A stretch of 64,000 nt of DNA, from positions 1-64,000 of the forward strand of contig CAJTFH010000009.1 in assembly GCA_910575545.1 (NCBI GenBank), read 5' to 3'. Origin of the DNA: Bacteroidales bacterium (GTDB taxonomy: Bacteria; Bacteroidota; Bacteroidia; Bacteroidales; Muribaculaceae). This document shows, piece after piece, positions 44,844-55,609 of this stretch. Both the position numbers and the translations under genes were made by a program. Positions within the stretch are counted from its first letter, which is position 1; the number at the start of each line of letters is the position of its first letter. The notes below the pieces were generated by a model. That model did no database searches. It saw nothing but the letters and a program-made list of their open reading frames with translations, and had not been told where the DNA came from.

Positions 44844-47231
44844 TTAGTAGGTCAAAGAAATATCGTCAATCAGCAGCTGGCTGCCCACATGCTGGGATCC
44901 TTTGTTAAGGTTATCTGTAGTAATGCATGCAGGATTGGCACTTGATACGAATTTAACGTAAATCTGCGCAGCTTTTTCACAATTTTCGGTATAATGCAAT
45001 GGTATGATTGTACGGGTGTAATTGCTGGATTCAAGTTTAGTCGTGCCACTTGCGATTATATTGCCTTCTGCATCTTTTACCCATATCACCGCTTCACCAT
45101 AATCTGCGCTATTTTTCTTGGTATATTTATGGTAGAACGTGATGTTGGTCGGACGTGATGCGAAAGCCATTCCTTCAGAAAGATTGTCAGATTTGTTTGT
45201 GCGGTTGCTACCGAGGTGCAAAAGACCTTCTGCCACATTTCTTACGATGCTCAATGCACCGGCATTTGTGTTATGGCCATATCCAACAGTTCTGATTAAT
45301 GCGGCTTTTGAACCTGAAGACCCCGGGTATTTATCGTTGGAATCTGTTGTGCCGGATATTCTGCAATAACCTACATTCATGCCGATTGATGTTGTCATTT
45401 TATTAGCGGTACCCCATGGGGTGTTTTCTTGGCCGGGAATCTTTTCGTTGTACTGACTTCCGTCTCTCCATTCTTCCATCCCTGAATTGGGTAGCTGTGT
45501 GGCAGCCTCTGTGGTAAATTCAAGGATTTTGGATTCGCCTTCATGTGCGTTGACTTTTACATAGTACTTTGTTGCGGGTTTTAAGCCGGTTAAAGTAATA
45601 TTTACACCATCAGTTGATTTAGAGGTGTATTCGGTGAAATTTGTGCCGTCGGTTGATATAAGTACCGTAGAGTTTCCAGCATGGTCAGTGGTATTATGTC
45701 CGCATCTTACGGAGAATGTCGTATGGGTTGCAAAAACGTTTCGATTATCAAGACGAGCAGCAACACCACTCCTGGTTATTGTATAAATATCCGATGGAAG
45801 GGCGTTATTTGCATTGGCTCGAATATTTATAGGCAATTCATTTGCCGGTACGGGAACACTTACATGATAAAGATTTTCTGTGGAAGTATCTTTTTCAATT
45901 TTGGTGCCGATAACTTGGCGGAAAATGCCTTGTTCATTTTTGCATTCAAAAGTCACCTTGTCAATCGGTCCGTTGCATTCAAAATCGAAATTCAAAACAG
46001 TTGCATCTACATTTAAAGGTTGGATATTTATTATATTCATCATCATTTCGCTGATGTTGAATGTCACTGTGAGAGGTGCACTTGTCTTGGCGTTTTTGTC
46101 TTTGCCTACGAGCGTGAATGAGACGGTGTTATCACCATCGGGCAGGTATGGCAGGAATTGAGGAATGGCGGTAAATCCCACAAATGCCATATTACTTTTT
46201 ATTCCATCGAATCCTGCCGTTCCTAATCCGTTATGCCGTAAAAACGCTTTTGTCGTTTCATCTGCATTGGCAAGGTCAACAGTTTCGGGCCATCCGCGGG
46301 CAACGAGAGAAGGGGAACAGGTTAGTATTCCTGTTTCCACAATGCCTGCGGCGGTTATTGCCATGCGGATAACATCTGTTGGCAGAGATCCTTCAATTAG
46401 GTTGATAGGTTCGCCGGGGGTGAAGCCGATGGGGGAGATTGTCGGGGCGTCGGCTGAGAGAACCTGGTCGCTGATGTCGAGATCGACTGTCTCCTCAACC
46501 ACGTCGGAGTTGAAGGTGACATTGAGCGCTCCGCCACCGACGTTGCCGTTGTTGACTGTGACGTCAATAACGTAATGATGTGCGGCCTCGGCCTGGAAAT
46601 CGATGGCGTTGAGTTTGCCTGTCACACCGTTGGGCTTGGTGACGTTGATGTTGAGCGAAACGCGGCCGGGCACCACATAGAGCGTGCGCATCTCCTCGGG
46701 AGAATAGACGTAGCTCGACGTTCCGGCTGTTACTTCACCGGAATATTCAGTGAAATACTGGTTCATCGCCTCGGAGTAGCGCACCGTCACCATGGCGTTG
46801 CAGAGCTTTGCGGTGATGTTGACCGGGGTGGTTTTGTTTTCGAGAACAGTCAGCGGGGTTGAACCGAAATAGTAAGGTTTGTTGAACCCTCCGAATTTCG
46901 GGTCGCCATATGAAACCTCGAAAGTGTAGGCTCCGACGGGGAAGTTCTCGGCAGTGTTGAATTCAGTCAAGGATGCCCAACTGCGCTCCAGAGAGCCGTC
47001 GTTGGCAGAAAGTTTCAATGTCAGATCGTTGGCGCTGATTTCCAGTGCCTGACCGGAGGCTCTTGATGCAGCTTTGGCCGGTGCCGAGGGTGCGGCAACC
47101 GAAGGGTCGACGCCTACGGTTGGCAAGATGCGGCCTTCGCAATCACTTGTGGGGTTGAAAGTGTCGCTACATGCCGGTAAAATCACCAGTCCCGTAGCAG
47201 CGATTGCCCCAAATAGCAATCTTTTCATCAT
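44844..47231 (-). CDS. Surface lipoprotein: DUF4493-like, Ig-like, FN3-like and PCMD-like domains (first gene)
   Basis: A 795-residue lipoprotein that opens the operon. The signal ends at Cys21 (VILPAC). The DUF4493-like part covers about residues 30 to 260, the shared Ig-like part about 270 to 395, a second region with INIQPLNVDATVL, a fibronectin-like part near 505 to 585 (LTGLKPATKYYVKVNAHEG), and the PCMD-like sandwich at 590 to 795 (NSGMEEWRDGS at its start, LLIDDISLTY at its end). The 3' half is visibly poorer in G+C than the 5' half, by about 15 points in sampled lines, a sign of domain exchange. No enzyme motif is seen. The function is unknown; binding of surface glycans is an inference. 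Confidence 0.8.
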   Translation of the reverse strand: MMKRLLFGAIAATGLVILPACSDTFNPTSDCEGRILPTVGVDPSVAAPSAPAKAASRASGQALEISANDLTLKLSANDGSLERSWASLTEFNTAENFPVGAYTFEVSYGDPKFGGFNKPYYFGSTPLTVLENKTTPVNITAKLCNAMVTVRYSEAMNQYFTEYSGEVTAGTSSYVYSPEEMRTLYVVPGRVSLNINVTKPNGVTGKLNAIDFQAEAAHHYVIDVTVNNGNVGGGALNVTFNSDVVEETVDLDISDQVLSADAPTISPIGFTPGEPINLIEGSLPTDVIRMAITAAGIVETGILTCSPSLVARGWPETVDLANADETTKAFLRHNGLGTAGFDGIKSNMAFVGFTAIPQFLPYLPDGDNTVSFTLVGKDKNAKTSAPLTVTFNISEMMMNIINIQPLNVDATVLNFDFECNGPIDKVTFECKNEQGIFRQVIGTKIEKDTSTENLYHVSVPVPANELPINIRANANNALPSDIYTITRSGVAARLDNRNVFATHTTFSVRCGHNTTDHAGNSTVLISTDGTNFTEYTSKSTDGVNITLTGLKPATKYYVKVNAHEGESKILEFTTEAATQLPNSGMEEWRDGSQYNEKIPGQENTPWGTANKMTTSIGMNVGYCRISGTTDSNDKYPGSSGSKAALIRTVGYGHNTNAGALSIVRNVAEGLLHLGSNRTNKSDNLSEGMAFASRPTNITFYHKYTKKNSADYGEAVIWVKDAEGNIIASGTTKLESSNYTRTIIPLHYTENCEKAAQIYVKFVSSANPACITTDNLNKGSQHVGSQLLIDDISLTY

Positions 47232-47366
47232 CTTATTGGTTTAATTACTAATATTCTTACTGTTGAAAATTTGAAAACCTGTTGTTGCGCGATGCCCTCT
47301 AAGTTTATGAATGCTAAAATAAGGCATCGATATAATACACCACATGGGAAATATCAAAAATTACCG

Positions 47367-47374
47367 CAAATTTA
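47367..47374 (-). promoter_or_regulatory. Candidate promoter box for the lipoprotein operon
   Basis: Minus strand TAAATTTG, matching TAnnTTTG, 136 bases upstream of the first ATG. Between them lies a 7-bp stem CGATGCC with GGCATCG (about 47290-47330). The gap 47232-47532 holds only this and the guaB promoter. Confidence 0.45.
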
Positions 47375-47490
47375 CGAAAAAAAGTCTTAAAATGTTCTGA
47401 TATATTCCAAGAAAATCTTATTTAGGCGAAAAACCGGCGAATAAAATCGCTGAAAGTGCGAATTGTTATGCCTAAGCGAAAAAAGTTTTG

Positions 47491-47498
47491 TATCTTTG
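47491..47498 (+). promoter_or_regulatory. Promoter box for guaB
   Basis: TATCTTTG, a TAnnTTTG match, 35 bases before the guaB ATG. A TTG at 47463-47465 is 25 bases upstream, longer than usual. Confidence 0.65.
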
Positions 47499-47529
47499 CG
47501 TGCAATAAAGTAACGTTCCTTATATATAA

Positions 47530-49014
<1,485 letters not shown>

Positions 49015-49095
49015 TAGAAAAAGGCAATCTAAGACTGGAATAGCCATTATGGCCATAATAGCTATCATAGCCTTTATGTTTGATAAAGTAAAAGA

Positions 49096-49125
49096 CCGCT
49101 CCCTGTCATGGGAGCGGCTTTTTTT
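49096..49125 (+). terminator. Rho-independent terminator after guaB
   Basis: CCGCTCCC (49096-49103) pairs with GGGAGCGG (49110-49117) around a 6-base loop, followed by CTTTTTTTG. It lies 81 bases past the guaB stop. Confidence 0.9.
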
Positions 49126-49175
49126 GTGGGGTGCGATAATAAACGGCTTTGAAATGCGTTATTCTCTTAGGATAT

Positions 49176-49229
49176 GTCTGAATTTAACACATTAACAGTT
49201 AATCGGGTGATATTGAGTTAAATTCAAAC
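49176..49229. repeat. Inverted repeat of the GTTTGAATT family
   Basis: GTCTGAATTTAAC (49176-49188) and GTTAAATTCAAAC (49217-49229) are complementary at 12 of 13 positions. The same arm sequence occurs in the inverted repeat at 51245-51341. The gap 49015-49319 contains the guaB terminator, this repeat and a weak TAACTTTA box at 49295-49302 for the next gene. Confidence 0.75.
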
Positions 49230-49319
49230 GTGTTTTTAGTGTAGAACCTGTTTATCACTTGGAGGCCGTAAAGGCTTCATTCTGAAAGAAATTGTAACTT
49301 TATAAGCTATAAACCACTC

Positions 49320-51245
49320 ATGAAAAAAGGACTATTGTCACTGGCCCTGGTCTTGGCATCGGTTGCCGTGGTTCAGGCCAAAGGCTCTAAAGATCCGGAG
49401 CTGATGACTATCAATGGCAAGGCTGTGACCCTTGGCGAATTTGAATATCTCTATCACAAAAACAACAGTCAGCAGCTCGCACCTCAGACTATCGACGAAT
49501 ATCTCGACATGTTTGTCACCTATAAACAGAAGGTGGCTGATGCTGAATCTGAGGGAATCGACAATACGGAGGCTTTCAAAAACGAGTTCGACGGCTACCG
49601 AAGAGAGCTTGCCGAGCCGTATCTCCGCAATAAGGAGATGGAAGACAGCATTATCCGCGCGGTATATTCCCACATGCAGGAAGATGTCGATGTGAGCCAC
49701 ATCATGCTGGCAAGCAAAGGCCCCGGAATTGATGCCGAAGCCCAGAAGCACACCCTCGATTCAATCCGCACGGCAATTCTCAACGGCGCTGATTTCGCGG
49801 CACTCGCCCGCCAATATTCTATCGACCGCGCAGCCCGGAAAAACGGTGGCCGCATGGGCTTCATCCCGGTGGGTCGTCTGCCTTACACTTTCGAGGATGC
49901 CGCCTATAACACCAAAGCCGGTGAGATCTCACCTGTTGTTGAGACTCCTTTCGGATTCCATATCGTTAAAGTGAATGCCCGTCGTCCGGCCCGTGGCCAG
50001 GTTCTTGCCCAGCACATACTGAAACTCACCCAGGGGCTGAGCGAGGAGGATGCCGCAAAGAAAAAAGCCGAAATCGATTCGATCGGCGCCCTGCTGGCTG
50101 CAGGTGCCGATTTCGAGGAGATTGCCAAGAAAGAATCGGAAGACCCCGGGTCGCAGCGTAACGGCGGGCGTCTCAACTGGTTCGGTGCAGGGCAGATGGT
50201 GCCTGAATTTGAAGAAGCCGCTTTCTCGCTGCAGAACGGTGAGGTGTCAGCCCCGTTCAAGACCTCTTATGGCTATCACATCGTGAAACGTCTCGACTGG
50301 AAACCTGTTGACTCATTCGAGACCATGGAACCGATGATTAAGAATGTAATCCAGCGTGATGAACGTGGTCAGATGCCCCGCAAACGGAAAATCGCTGAAT
50401 TGCGCCGCAAATTCAAAGCCGGTGTCAACGCGGCAAATCTGGCGCTGGTGAAAAATGAAATCGTGAAAAACGGCGGTCTCGACAGTGCTTTGATTGAAAA
50501 ATATATCGTCAGCGAGATGGAAGTTGCCTCTATGGGCAAACAGAAAATACTGCTCTCAGAGGTCGTGTCGGAAATCGGCGCCCCGTTGGCCGGCACTCCC
50601 GAGCGTCAGGCCGCCCAGTTTGAGGAGCGTGTAAACCTTTCGCTTGATAATGCAGTGACAGAGGCAGAACGTCAGGATCTGGCGGTCAATAATGCTGACT
50701 ACCGCAACCTGCTCAACGAATACCGCGACGGTATGCTGCTGTTTGAGGTTTCTGACCGGAAGGTGTGGACAAAAGCCAAACAGGATAAAGAAGGGCTCGA
50801 GAACTATTTCCGCACCCATCGCGACAAATATAAATGGGAAAAGCCCAAATTCAAATCATATGTGGTGTTTGCCACAAGCGATTCTATTATGCAGCTTGCA
50901 AAGGGCTATCTCGAATCGACCGACATACCCGGCGATTCCCTTGCAACCGATTTGCGCAAGAAGTTCGGCAAAGATGTGAAAATCGAAAAGGTTATTGCCG
51001 CACAGGGTGAGAACAACATCACCGACTATCTTGGTTTCGGTGCTGAGAAGCCTGAGGCCAAAGGGAAGTGGGCATGGTATTTCCCCTATCGTGGCAAGAT
51101 TCTCAACGCCCCCGAAGAGGCTGCCGATGTGCGCGGTGCAGTTACCGGAGACTACCAGGGTGAGCTTGAAGAAGCATGGGTGGCCGGATTGAAACAGAAA
51201 TTCCCAGCCAAAATCAATAAAAAAACATTGAAAAAAGCGAAGTAA
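49320..51245 (+). CDS. Periplasmic peptidyl-prolyl isomerase, SurA/PpiC type, two parvulin domains
   Basis: A 641-residue envelope chaperone. The signal peptide spans about residues 1 to 20. Parvulin domain 1 (about 120 to 220) has DVSHIMLASKGP, RQYSIDRAARKNGGRMGFIPVGRLP and VVETPFGFHIVKV; domain 2 (about 225 to 335) has AQHILKLTQG, KKESEDPGSQRNGGRLNWFGAGQMVPEFEEA in pieces, and TSYGYHIVKRL. The long C-terminal region, about 300 residues, has no identified motif. Proteins of this design fold outer-membrane proteins in the periplasm. A weak TAACTTTA box lies 17 bases upstream. It is a single-gene unit. Confidence 0.9.
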   Translation: MKKGLLSLALVLASVAVVQAKGSKDPELMTINGKAVTLGEFEYLYHKNNSQQLAPQTIDEYLDMFVTYKQKVADAESEGIDNTEAFKNEFDGYRRELAEPYLRNKEMEDSIIRAVYSHMQEDVDVSHIMLASKGPGIDAEAQKHTLDSIRTAILNGADFAALARQYSIDRAARKNGGRMGFIPVGRLPYTFEDAAYNTKAGEISPVVETPFGFHIVKVNARRPARGQVLAQHILKLTQGLSEEDAAKKKAEIDSIGALLAAGADFEEIAKKESEDPGSQRNGGRLNWFGAGQMVPEFEEAAFSLQNGEVSAPFKTSYGYHIVKRLDWKPVDSFETMEPMIKNVIQRDERGQMPRKRKIAELRRKFKAGVNAANLALVKNEIVKNGGLDSALIEKYIVSEMEVASMGKQKILLSEVVSEIGAPLAGTPERQAAQFEERVNLSLDNAVTEAERQDLAVNNADYRNLLNEYRDGMLLFEVSDRKVWTKAKQDKEGLENYFRTHRDKYKWEKPKFKSYVVFATSDSIMQLAKGYLESTDIPGDSLATDLRKKFGKDVKIEKVIAAQGENNITDYLGFGAEKPEAKGKWAWYFPYRGKILNAPEEAADVRGAVTGDYQGELEEAWVAGLKQKFPAKINKKTLKKAK

Positions 51246-51341
51246 GAGTGTGTTTGAATTCAACTCAAATCCGCTCAAGGAATATTTGAAATGATTCAAT
51301 CGCCCTATTCATTGTGAATATGTTAAATCCAAACACACTCT
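51245..51341. repeat. Inverted repeat of the GTTTGAATT family
   Basis: Arms at 51245-51264 and 51322-51341 (AGAGTGTGTTTGRATTYAAC) match at 18 of 20 positions, 57 bases apart. It begins directly at the parvulin gene's stop codon and precedes that gene's T-tailed terminator. It shares the core arm with 49176-49229 and resembles the tandem repeat at 19521-19554. Confidence 0.8.
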
Positions 51342-51366
51342 AAGGCAATGAGCCTTGATTAAAGAT

Positions 51367-51404
51367 AGCCGTTGTGTCGCATATGCCGACGCAACGGCTT
51401 TTTT
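51367..51404 (+). terminator. Rho-independent terminator after the parvulin gene
   Basis: A 13-bp stem with one T-G pair (AGCCGTTGTGTCG at 51367-51379 with CGACGCAACGGCT ending at 51399) has a 7-base loop and is followed by TTTTT. Confidence 0.88.
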
Positions 51405-51471
51405 GTTGAACACGTATAAAATTTTTAGATTACTTCATTGTGAAAAATTTTAGACAGTCTCCAAATTTGTT

Positions 51472-51479
51472 TATCTTTG
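51472..51479 (+). promoter_or_regulatory. Promoter box for pyrB-pyrI
   Basis: TATCTTTG, a TAnnTTTG match, 27 bases before the pyrB ATG. The leader would be too short for attenuation like that of E. coli pyrB. Confidence 0.65.
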
Positions 51480-51506
51480 CATTGAACTAAACAAACAAGA
51501 AAGCAG

Positions 51507-52430
51507 ATGAATCCAAACAGCCTGGTTTCAATCGACGGCCTGACGAAGGAACAGATTCTCGACCTTCTGCAGACGGCGCGTTATTTCGAGGAGCATCCCA
51601 ACCACAAAATTCTTGACGGGAAAGTGGTTGCGACGCTTTTTTTTGAACCCTCCACCCGCACGAGATTGAGTTTTGAGACAGCGGTCAACCGCCTTGGCGG
51701 CCGCGTAATAGGGTTCTCCGACGCTTCAACAACATCATCCTCGAAAGGGGAGACCCTAAAGGATACCATCAAGATGGTCAGCAATTATGTAGACCTTATA
51801 ATAATGCGCCATTATCTTGAAGGGGCTGCCCGATATGCCACTGAAGTGACAGATGTGCCTGTTGTCAATGCAGGCGACGGAGCAAACCAGCACCCGTCGC
51901 AGACTATGCTCGACCTCTATTCGATTCTCAAGACCCAGGGAACGCTTGAAAACCTAACCATAACCATGGTAGGTGACCTCAAATACGGGCGCACTGTGCA
52001 TTCGTTGCTGATGGCGATGAAATATTTCAACCCCACGTTCCGTTTTGTGGCGTGCGACGAGCTTAAGATGCCGCGCGAGTATGTCGAGTTCTGCCGCAAG
52101 CAGGGCATCGCATTTGAAGAGCATACTGATTTCTCACGCGATGTGATTGATTCGAGCGACATAATCTACATGACCCGTGTGCAGCGCGAGCGTTTCTCCG
52201 ACATAATGGAATACGAGAAGGTGAAAGACCTATACACTCTCCGAAATTCGATGCTCGACACATCGAAAGAGAATCTGCGCATCCTGCATCCGCTGCCGCG
52301 TGTGAATGAAATCAACCAGGATGTCGACGACAATCCGAAAGCCTATTATTTCGACCAGGCGCGCAACGGCCTTTATGCCCGTCAGGCAATTATTTGCCGC
52401 GCCCTCGGCATTTCACCCGAAAAGATTTGA
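51507..52430 (+). CDS. pyrB: Aspartate carbamoyltransferase, catalytic subunit
   Basis: A 307-residue enzyme that makes carbamoyl-aspartate for pyrimidine synthesis. The carbamoyl-phosphate loop is [15 protein letters not shown] near residue 47; [10 protein letters not shown], the aspartate-binding [14 protein letters not shown] near 262, and [12 protein letters not shown] at the end are typical. It is followed after 7 bases by the regulatory chain pyrI, so the enzyme is the PyrBI holoenzyme. Promoter and gene order point to an operon pyrB-pyrI-flavin reductase-glyA-plsC. Confidence 0.98.
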   Translation: MNPNSLVSIDGLTKEQILDLLQTARYFEEHPNHKILDGKVVATLFFEPSTRTRLSFETAVNRLGGRVIGFSDASTTSSSKGETLKDTIKMVSNYVDLIIMRHYLEGAARYATEVTDVPVVNAGDGANQHPSQTMLDLYSILKTQGTLENLTITMVGDLKYGRTVHSLLMAMKYFNPTFRFVACDELKMPREYVEFCRKQGIAFEEHTDFSRDVIDSSDIIYMTRVQRERFSDIMEYEKVKDLYTLRNSMLDTSKENLRILHPLPRVNEINQDVDDNPKAYYFDQARNGLYARQAIICRALGISPEKI

Positions 52431-52437
52431 CCCAGCT

Positions 52438-52899
52438 ATGGCTACAGATAAAAGAGAACTCGCGGTAGCCGCCCTGCAGTGCGGCACGGTGATTGACCAC
52501 ATCCCCTCTGAAGCGCTTTTCAAATGCGTCAAAATCCTTGGCATTGAAACGATGCCTCACAAGTTGACCATAGGTAACAACCTTGAGAGTAAACGGTTGG
52601 GGACAAAGGGGATAATAAAGGTGGCCGATACATTCTTTCCCGAAGCCACGCTTAACCGCATAGCGCTCATAGCCCCTTCGGCTGTGGTAAATATCATCCG
52701 CGACTATGAGGTCGTGGAGAAGCGGCGTGTGGAACTGCCGAAGGTTATAAAAGGGATTGTGAAATGCGACAACCCAAAATGCATAACAAACAATGAGCCT
52801 ATGGCAACAGTGTTTGAGGTTGTTGACGGTGCTGAGAACCTTATCCGTTGCCATTACTGTAACCATACGGTGGCCAACGGGAAAGCCAATATCCTGTGA
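52438..52899 (+). CDS. pyrI: Aspartate carbamoyltransferase, regulatory subunit
   Basis: A 153-residue nucleotide-binding chain that lets CTP or ATP control PyrB. The ATG at 52438 ([20 protein letters not shown]) is used; the longer frame from 52306 overlaps pyrB and adds unrelated residues. The zinc site that joins the chains has Cys110, Cys115, Cys138 and Cys141 (KCDNPKC and CHYCN). The length is that of E. coli PyrI. Confidence 0.97.
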   Translation: MATDKRELAVAALQCGTVIDHIPSEALFKCVKILGIETMPHKLTIGNNLESKRLGTKGIIKVADTFFPEATLNRIALIAPSAVVNIIRDYEVVEKRRVELPKVIKGIVKCDNPKCITNNEPMATVFEVVDGAENLIRCHYCNHTVANGKANIL

Positions 52900-52920
52900 G
52901 CCTATAATTGCAAGAAGCCT

Positions 52921-53496
52921 ATGAAGAGGTCGATGCGCCCCGGAACGATGATTTCCCCGTTGCCGGCGATTATCGTGAGCTGCGGCAGTTCTATCGAAAA
53001 CTCAAATCTGATTACGGTGGCCTGGGTGGGAACAATCTGTTCCGACCCGGCAATGTGCTACATCTCGGTGCGCCCTTCGCGCCATTCTTATGGCTTGATT
53101 AAGGAGAACATGCAGTTCACTTTGAACCTTACCACGGCCGAAATGGCCAAGGCAACCGACTGGATCGGGGTGAAATCGGGGCGCGACTATGACAAGTGGA
53201 AAGAGACAGGCCTGACCCCTGTTGCGGGTGTTGCTGTCAGCTGTCCCCACATAGCGGAGTCGCCTGTAAGCATAGAATGCCGTGTGAAAACCGTGATGCC
53301 GCTCGGCAGCCACGACATGTTTATTGCAGAAGTTGTCAATGTGCTTGCCAAAGAGAGTCTGTTCGACCCTGAGACAGATGCATTCATGCTTGAAAAAGCT
53401 GGGTTGATCAACTACACCCATGGCCATTATTATACCCAGGGTGAGCCGTTGGGCCGTTTCGGCTTTTCGGTTATGAAAAAGAAAAAGAATCACTAA
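52921..53496 (+). CDS. Flavin reductase family protein (FMN-binding split barrel)
   Basis: A 191-residue protein of the flavin reductase-like / split-barrel family. It shows PLPAIIVSCGS near the start, NLITVAWVGTICSDPAMCYISVRPSRHS (in pieces, residues 28 to 55), the FTLNLTT segment, and HDMFIAEVV near 130. Members bind FMN and reduce it or act as FMN-dependent enzymes. Its place between pyrI and glyA is a frequent arrangement in Bacteroidales, as I recall, and its function is unknown. The spacing is 21 bases to pyrI and 12 to glyA. Confidence 0.88.
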   Translation: MKRSMRPGTMISPLPAIIVSCGSSIENSNLITVAWVGTICSDPAMCYISVRPSRHSYGLIKENMQFTLNLTTAEMAKATDWIGVKSGRDYDKWKETGLTPVAGVAVSCPHIAESPVSIECRVKTVMPLGSHDMFIAEVVNVLAKESLFDPETDAFMLEKAGLINYTHGHYYTQGEPLGRFGFSVMKKKKNH

Positions 53497-53508
53497 TTAT
53501 AAAATATT

Positions 53509-54789
53509 ATGCAACGCGACAGCCAAATTTTCGACATTATCAACCGTGAGCATCAGCGCCAGAAGAAAGGTATCGAACTGATTGCTTCGGAAAACTTCGT
53601 GTCTGACCAGGTTATGGAGGCCATGGGTTCGTGTCTGACCAATAAATATGCCGAGGGCTATCCCGGCCATCGTTACTATGGTGGTTGCCAGGTGGTTGAT
53701 GAGGCAGAGCAGCTGGCCATCGACCGACTGAAGCAGATTTTCAATGCCGAATATGCCAATGTGCAGCCACATTCAGGTGCCCAGGCAAACATGGCGGTGT
53801 TTATGACAGTGCTGAAACCCGGCGACACCTTCATGGGTATGAACCTTGACCATGGCGGTCATCTGTCGCACGGAAGCCCGGTTAATTTCTCTGGTCTGAT
53901 GTTCCGTGCCCTCGGCTACAATGTGAAGGAGGAGACCGGAATGGTTGATTATGACGAGATGGAGGAAATCGCCCTCCGCGAGCGTCCGCGTCTGATTGTG
54001 GGTGGTGCAAGTGCCTATTCGCGTGAATGGGACTATGCCCGTATGCGCAAGATTGCCGATGAAATCGGTGCCATATTCATGGTCGATATGGCGCATCCCG
54101 CAGGTCTGATAGCTGCCGGATTGCTTGATAACCCGTTGAAATATGCCCATATCGTAACATCAACCACCCACAAGACTCTCCGCGGCCCGCGCGGCGGTGT
54201 GATTCTGATGGGCAAGGATTTCGATAACCCATTCGGGAAAACGACTAAAAAGGGTGAAATCCGCAAAATGTCGTCGTTGCTCGATTCCGCTGTGTTCCCC
54301 GGAGTGCAGGGTGGGCCGCTCGAGCATGTCATTGCCGCAAAAGCTGTGGCTTTCGGCGAGGCTTTGACCCCGGAATATAAGGAATACCAGACCCAGGTGA
54401 AAAAGAATGCCGCTGTGATGGCTCAGGCTCTTATCGATAAAGGCTATAAGATTATTTCGGGTGGCACAGACAACCATTGCATGTTGGTTGACCTGCGCAC
54501 GAAATTCCCCGACCTGACAGGTAAAGTGGCAGAGCGCGTGCTTGTCGAAGCCGACATTACAGCCAATAAGAATATGGTGCCCTTTGACAGTCGCTCGGCT
54601 TTCCAGACCTCCGGAATCCGCCTGGGCACACCCGCTATAACCACACGTGGAGTGAAAGAAGACGCCATGGGCGACATTGTAGAGATGATCGACACCGTGC
54701 TGTCTAATCCTGAAAACCCCGCAGTGATAGCATCAGTGCGTGAAAAGGTCAACGCAATGATGACCGACAAACCCATGTTCGCCTGGTAA
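53509..54789 (+). CDS. glyA: Serine hydroxymethyltransferase
   Basis: A 426-residue PLP enzyme that interconverts serine and glycine and loads tetrahydrofolate with a one-carbon unit. [19 protein letters not shown] and [16 protein letters not shown] lie at the N-terminus; the PLP-Lys is in [14 protein letters not shown] near 225; [14 protein letters not shown] and [14 protein letters not shown] are later marks. The length is normal. It is within the pyrB operon, and its stop is followed after 18 bases by plsC. Confidence 0.98.
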   Translation: MQRDSQIFDIINREHQRQKKGIELIASENFVSDQVMEAMGSCLTNKYAEGYPGHRYYGGCQVVDEAEQLAIDRLKQIFNAEYANVQPHSGAQANMAVFMTVLKPGDTFMGMNLDHGGHLSHGSPVNFSGLMFRALGYNVKEETGMVDYDEMEEIALRERPRLIVGGASAYSREWDYARMRKIADEIGAIFMVDMAHPAGLIAAGLLDNPLKYAHIVTSTTHKTLRGPRGGVILMGKDFDNPFGKTTKKGEIRKMSSLLDSAVFPGVQGGPLEHVIAAKAVAFGEALTPEYKEYQTQVKKNAAVMAQALIDKGYKIISGGTDNHCMLVDLRTKFPDLTGKVAERVLVEADITANKNMVPFDSRSAFQTSGIRLGTPAITTRGVKEDAMGDIVEMIDTVLSNPENPAVIASVREKVNAMMTDKPMFAW

Positions 54790-54807
54790 TTGATTGAGAA
54801 AAGACAG

Positions 54808-55542
54808 ATGATGTTCAAACTGATTCTCTATAGGGTTTTCCAGTTGTTTGTCACATTGCCGGTGATGGTGGTTGCCACAGTGGTTGCAGGTCTCATCACC
54901 GTTCTGGGCTCATGGCTCGGCAGCAGCAGGTGGTGGGGCTATTGGCCTCCACACTATTGGGCGCGTATATGCCTCGCCGTGTCGTTGGTGAAAATCAAGG
55001 TGAAAGGCCGTGGGAATATCGACAAAGACACATCATATGTTTTTGTGGCCAACCACCAGGGGGCATACGACATTTTTGCAGTCTATGGCTATCTCAACCA
55101 CAATTTCAAGTGGATGATGAAGAAAGAGCTGCTGAAATTCCCCATTGTAGGATTCAGTTGTGCCGCCGCAGGCCATATTTTTGTTGACAACTCATCGCCT
55201 GCGGCAGTTAGGAAGACGATGGCGAAGGCGGAAAGCACGTTGCAGCGCGGGATGTCGCTTGTGGTGTTTCCCGAAGGTTCGCGCTCGTTTACCGGTAAGA
55301 TGCGTCCTTTCCGCAAAGGTGCCTATCAGCTGGCTATGGAATTCAATCTGCCGGTAGTGCCTGTGACTATCGACGGTGCGTTTGATGTTATGCCTCGAAC
55401 CGCCAAACTGCCACGTTGGGGCACCATAAACCTCACCATCCATCCCCCGGTGTCAGCTCCGGCAGATGAAGCCGACCGCACCCGCGTAATAGCGGAATCC
55501 TATGAAGCCGTTCATTCGGCTCTCCCTCCCCGCCATCAATAA
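54808..55542 (+). CDS. plsC: 1-acyl-sn-glycerol-3-phosphate acyltransferase
   Basis: A 244-residue membrane-associated enzyme that makes phosphatidic acid from lysophosphatidic acid. A hydrophobic N-terminal segment covers about residues 8 to 36. The catalytic block is ANHQGAYDIFAVYGYL with His83 and Asp88 (H-x4-D), and the phosphate-binding block is VVFPEGSRSFTGKMRPFRKG. VPVTIDGAFDVMP follows. An in-frame TTG at 54790 is possible, and ATGs occur at 54808 and 54811. A perfect palindromic terminator begins at its stop codon. Confidence 0.93.
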   Translation: MMFKLILYRVFQLFVTLPVMVVATVVAGLITVLGSWLGSSRWWGYWPPHYWARICLAVSLVKIKVKGRGNIDKDTSYVFVANHQGAYDIFAVYGYLNHNFKWMMKKELLKFPIVGFSCAAAGHIFVDNSSPAAVRKTMAKAESTLQRGMSLVVFPEGSRSFTGKMRPFRKGAYQLAMEFNLPVVPVTIDGAFDVMPRTAKLPRWGTINLTIHPPVSAPADEADRTRVIAESYEAVHSALPPRHQ

Positions 55543-55599
55543 ATCTATTGGCATAAAAAAAATGAGGCCGACGGCCTCATTTTTTTTATGCCAATAGAT
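55543..55599. terminator. Perfect 28-bp palindrome, two-way terminator
   Basis: Arms of 28 bases each side of a single centre base pair without a mismatch. The inner part GAGGCCG with CGGCCTC is flanked by runs of eight A and eight T, so each strand gives a G+C stem followed by a T-run. It begins one base after the plsC stop and ends 10 bases before the trxA stop, serving both convergent genes. Confidence 0.95.
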
Positions 55600-55609
55600 G
55601 ATAGAAATA

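Noticed and set aside
52306-52437. Upstream extension of pyrI
   Set aside because: It overlaps the end of pyrB, and PyrI similarity begins at the ATG at 52438.
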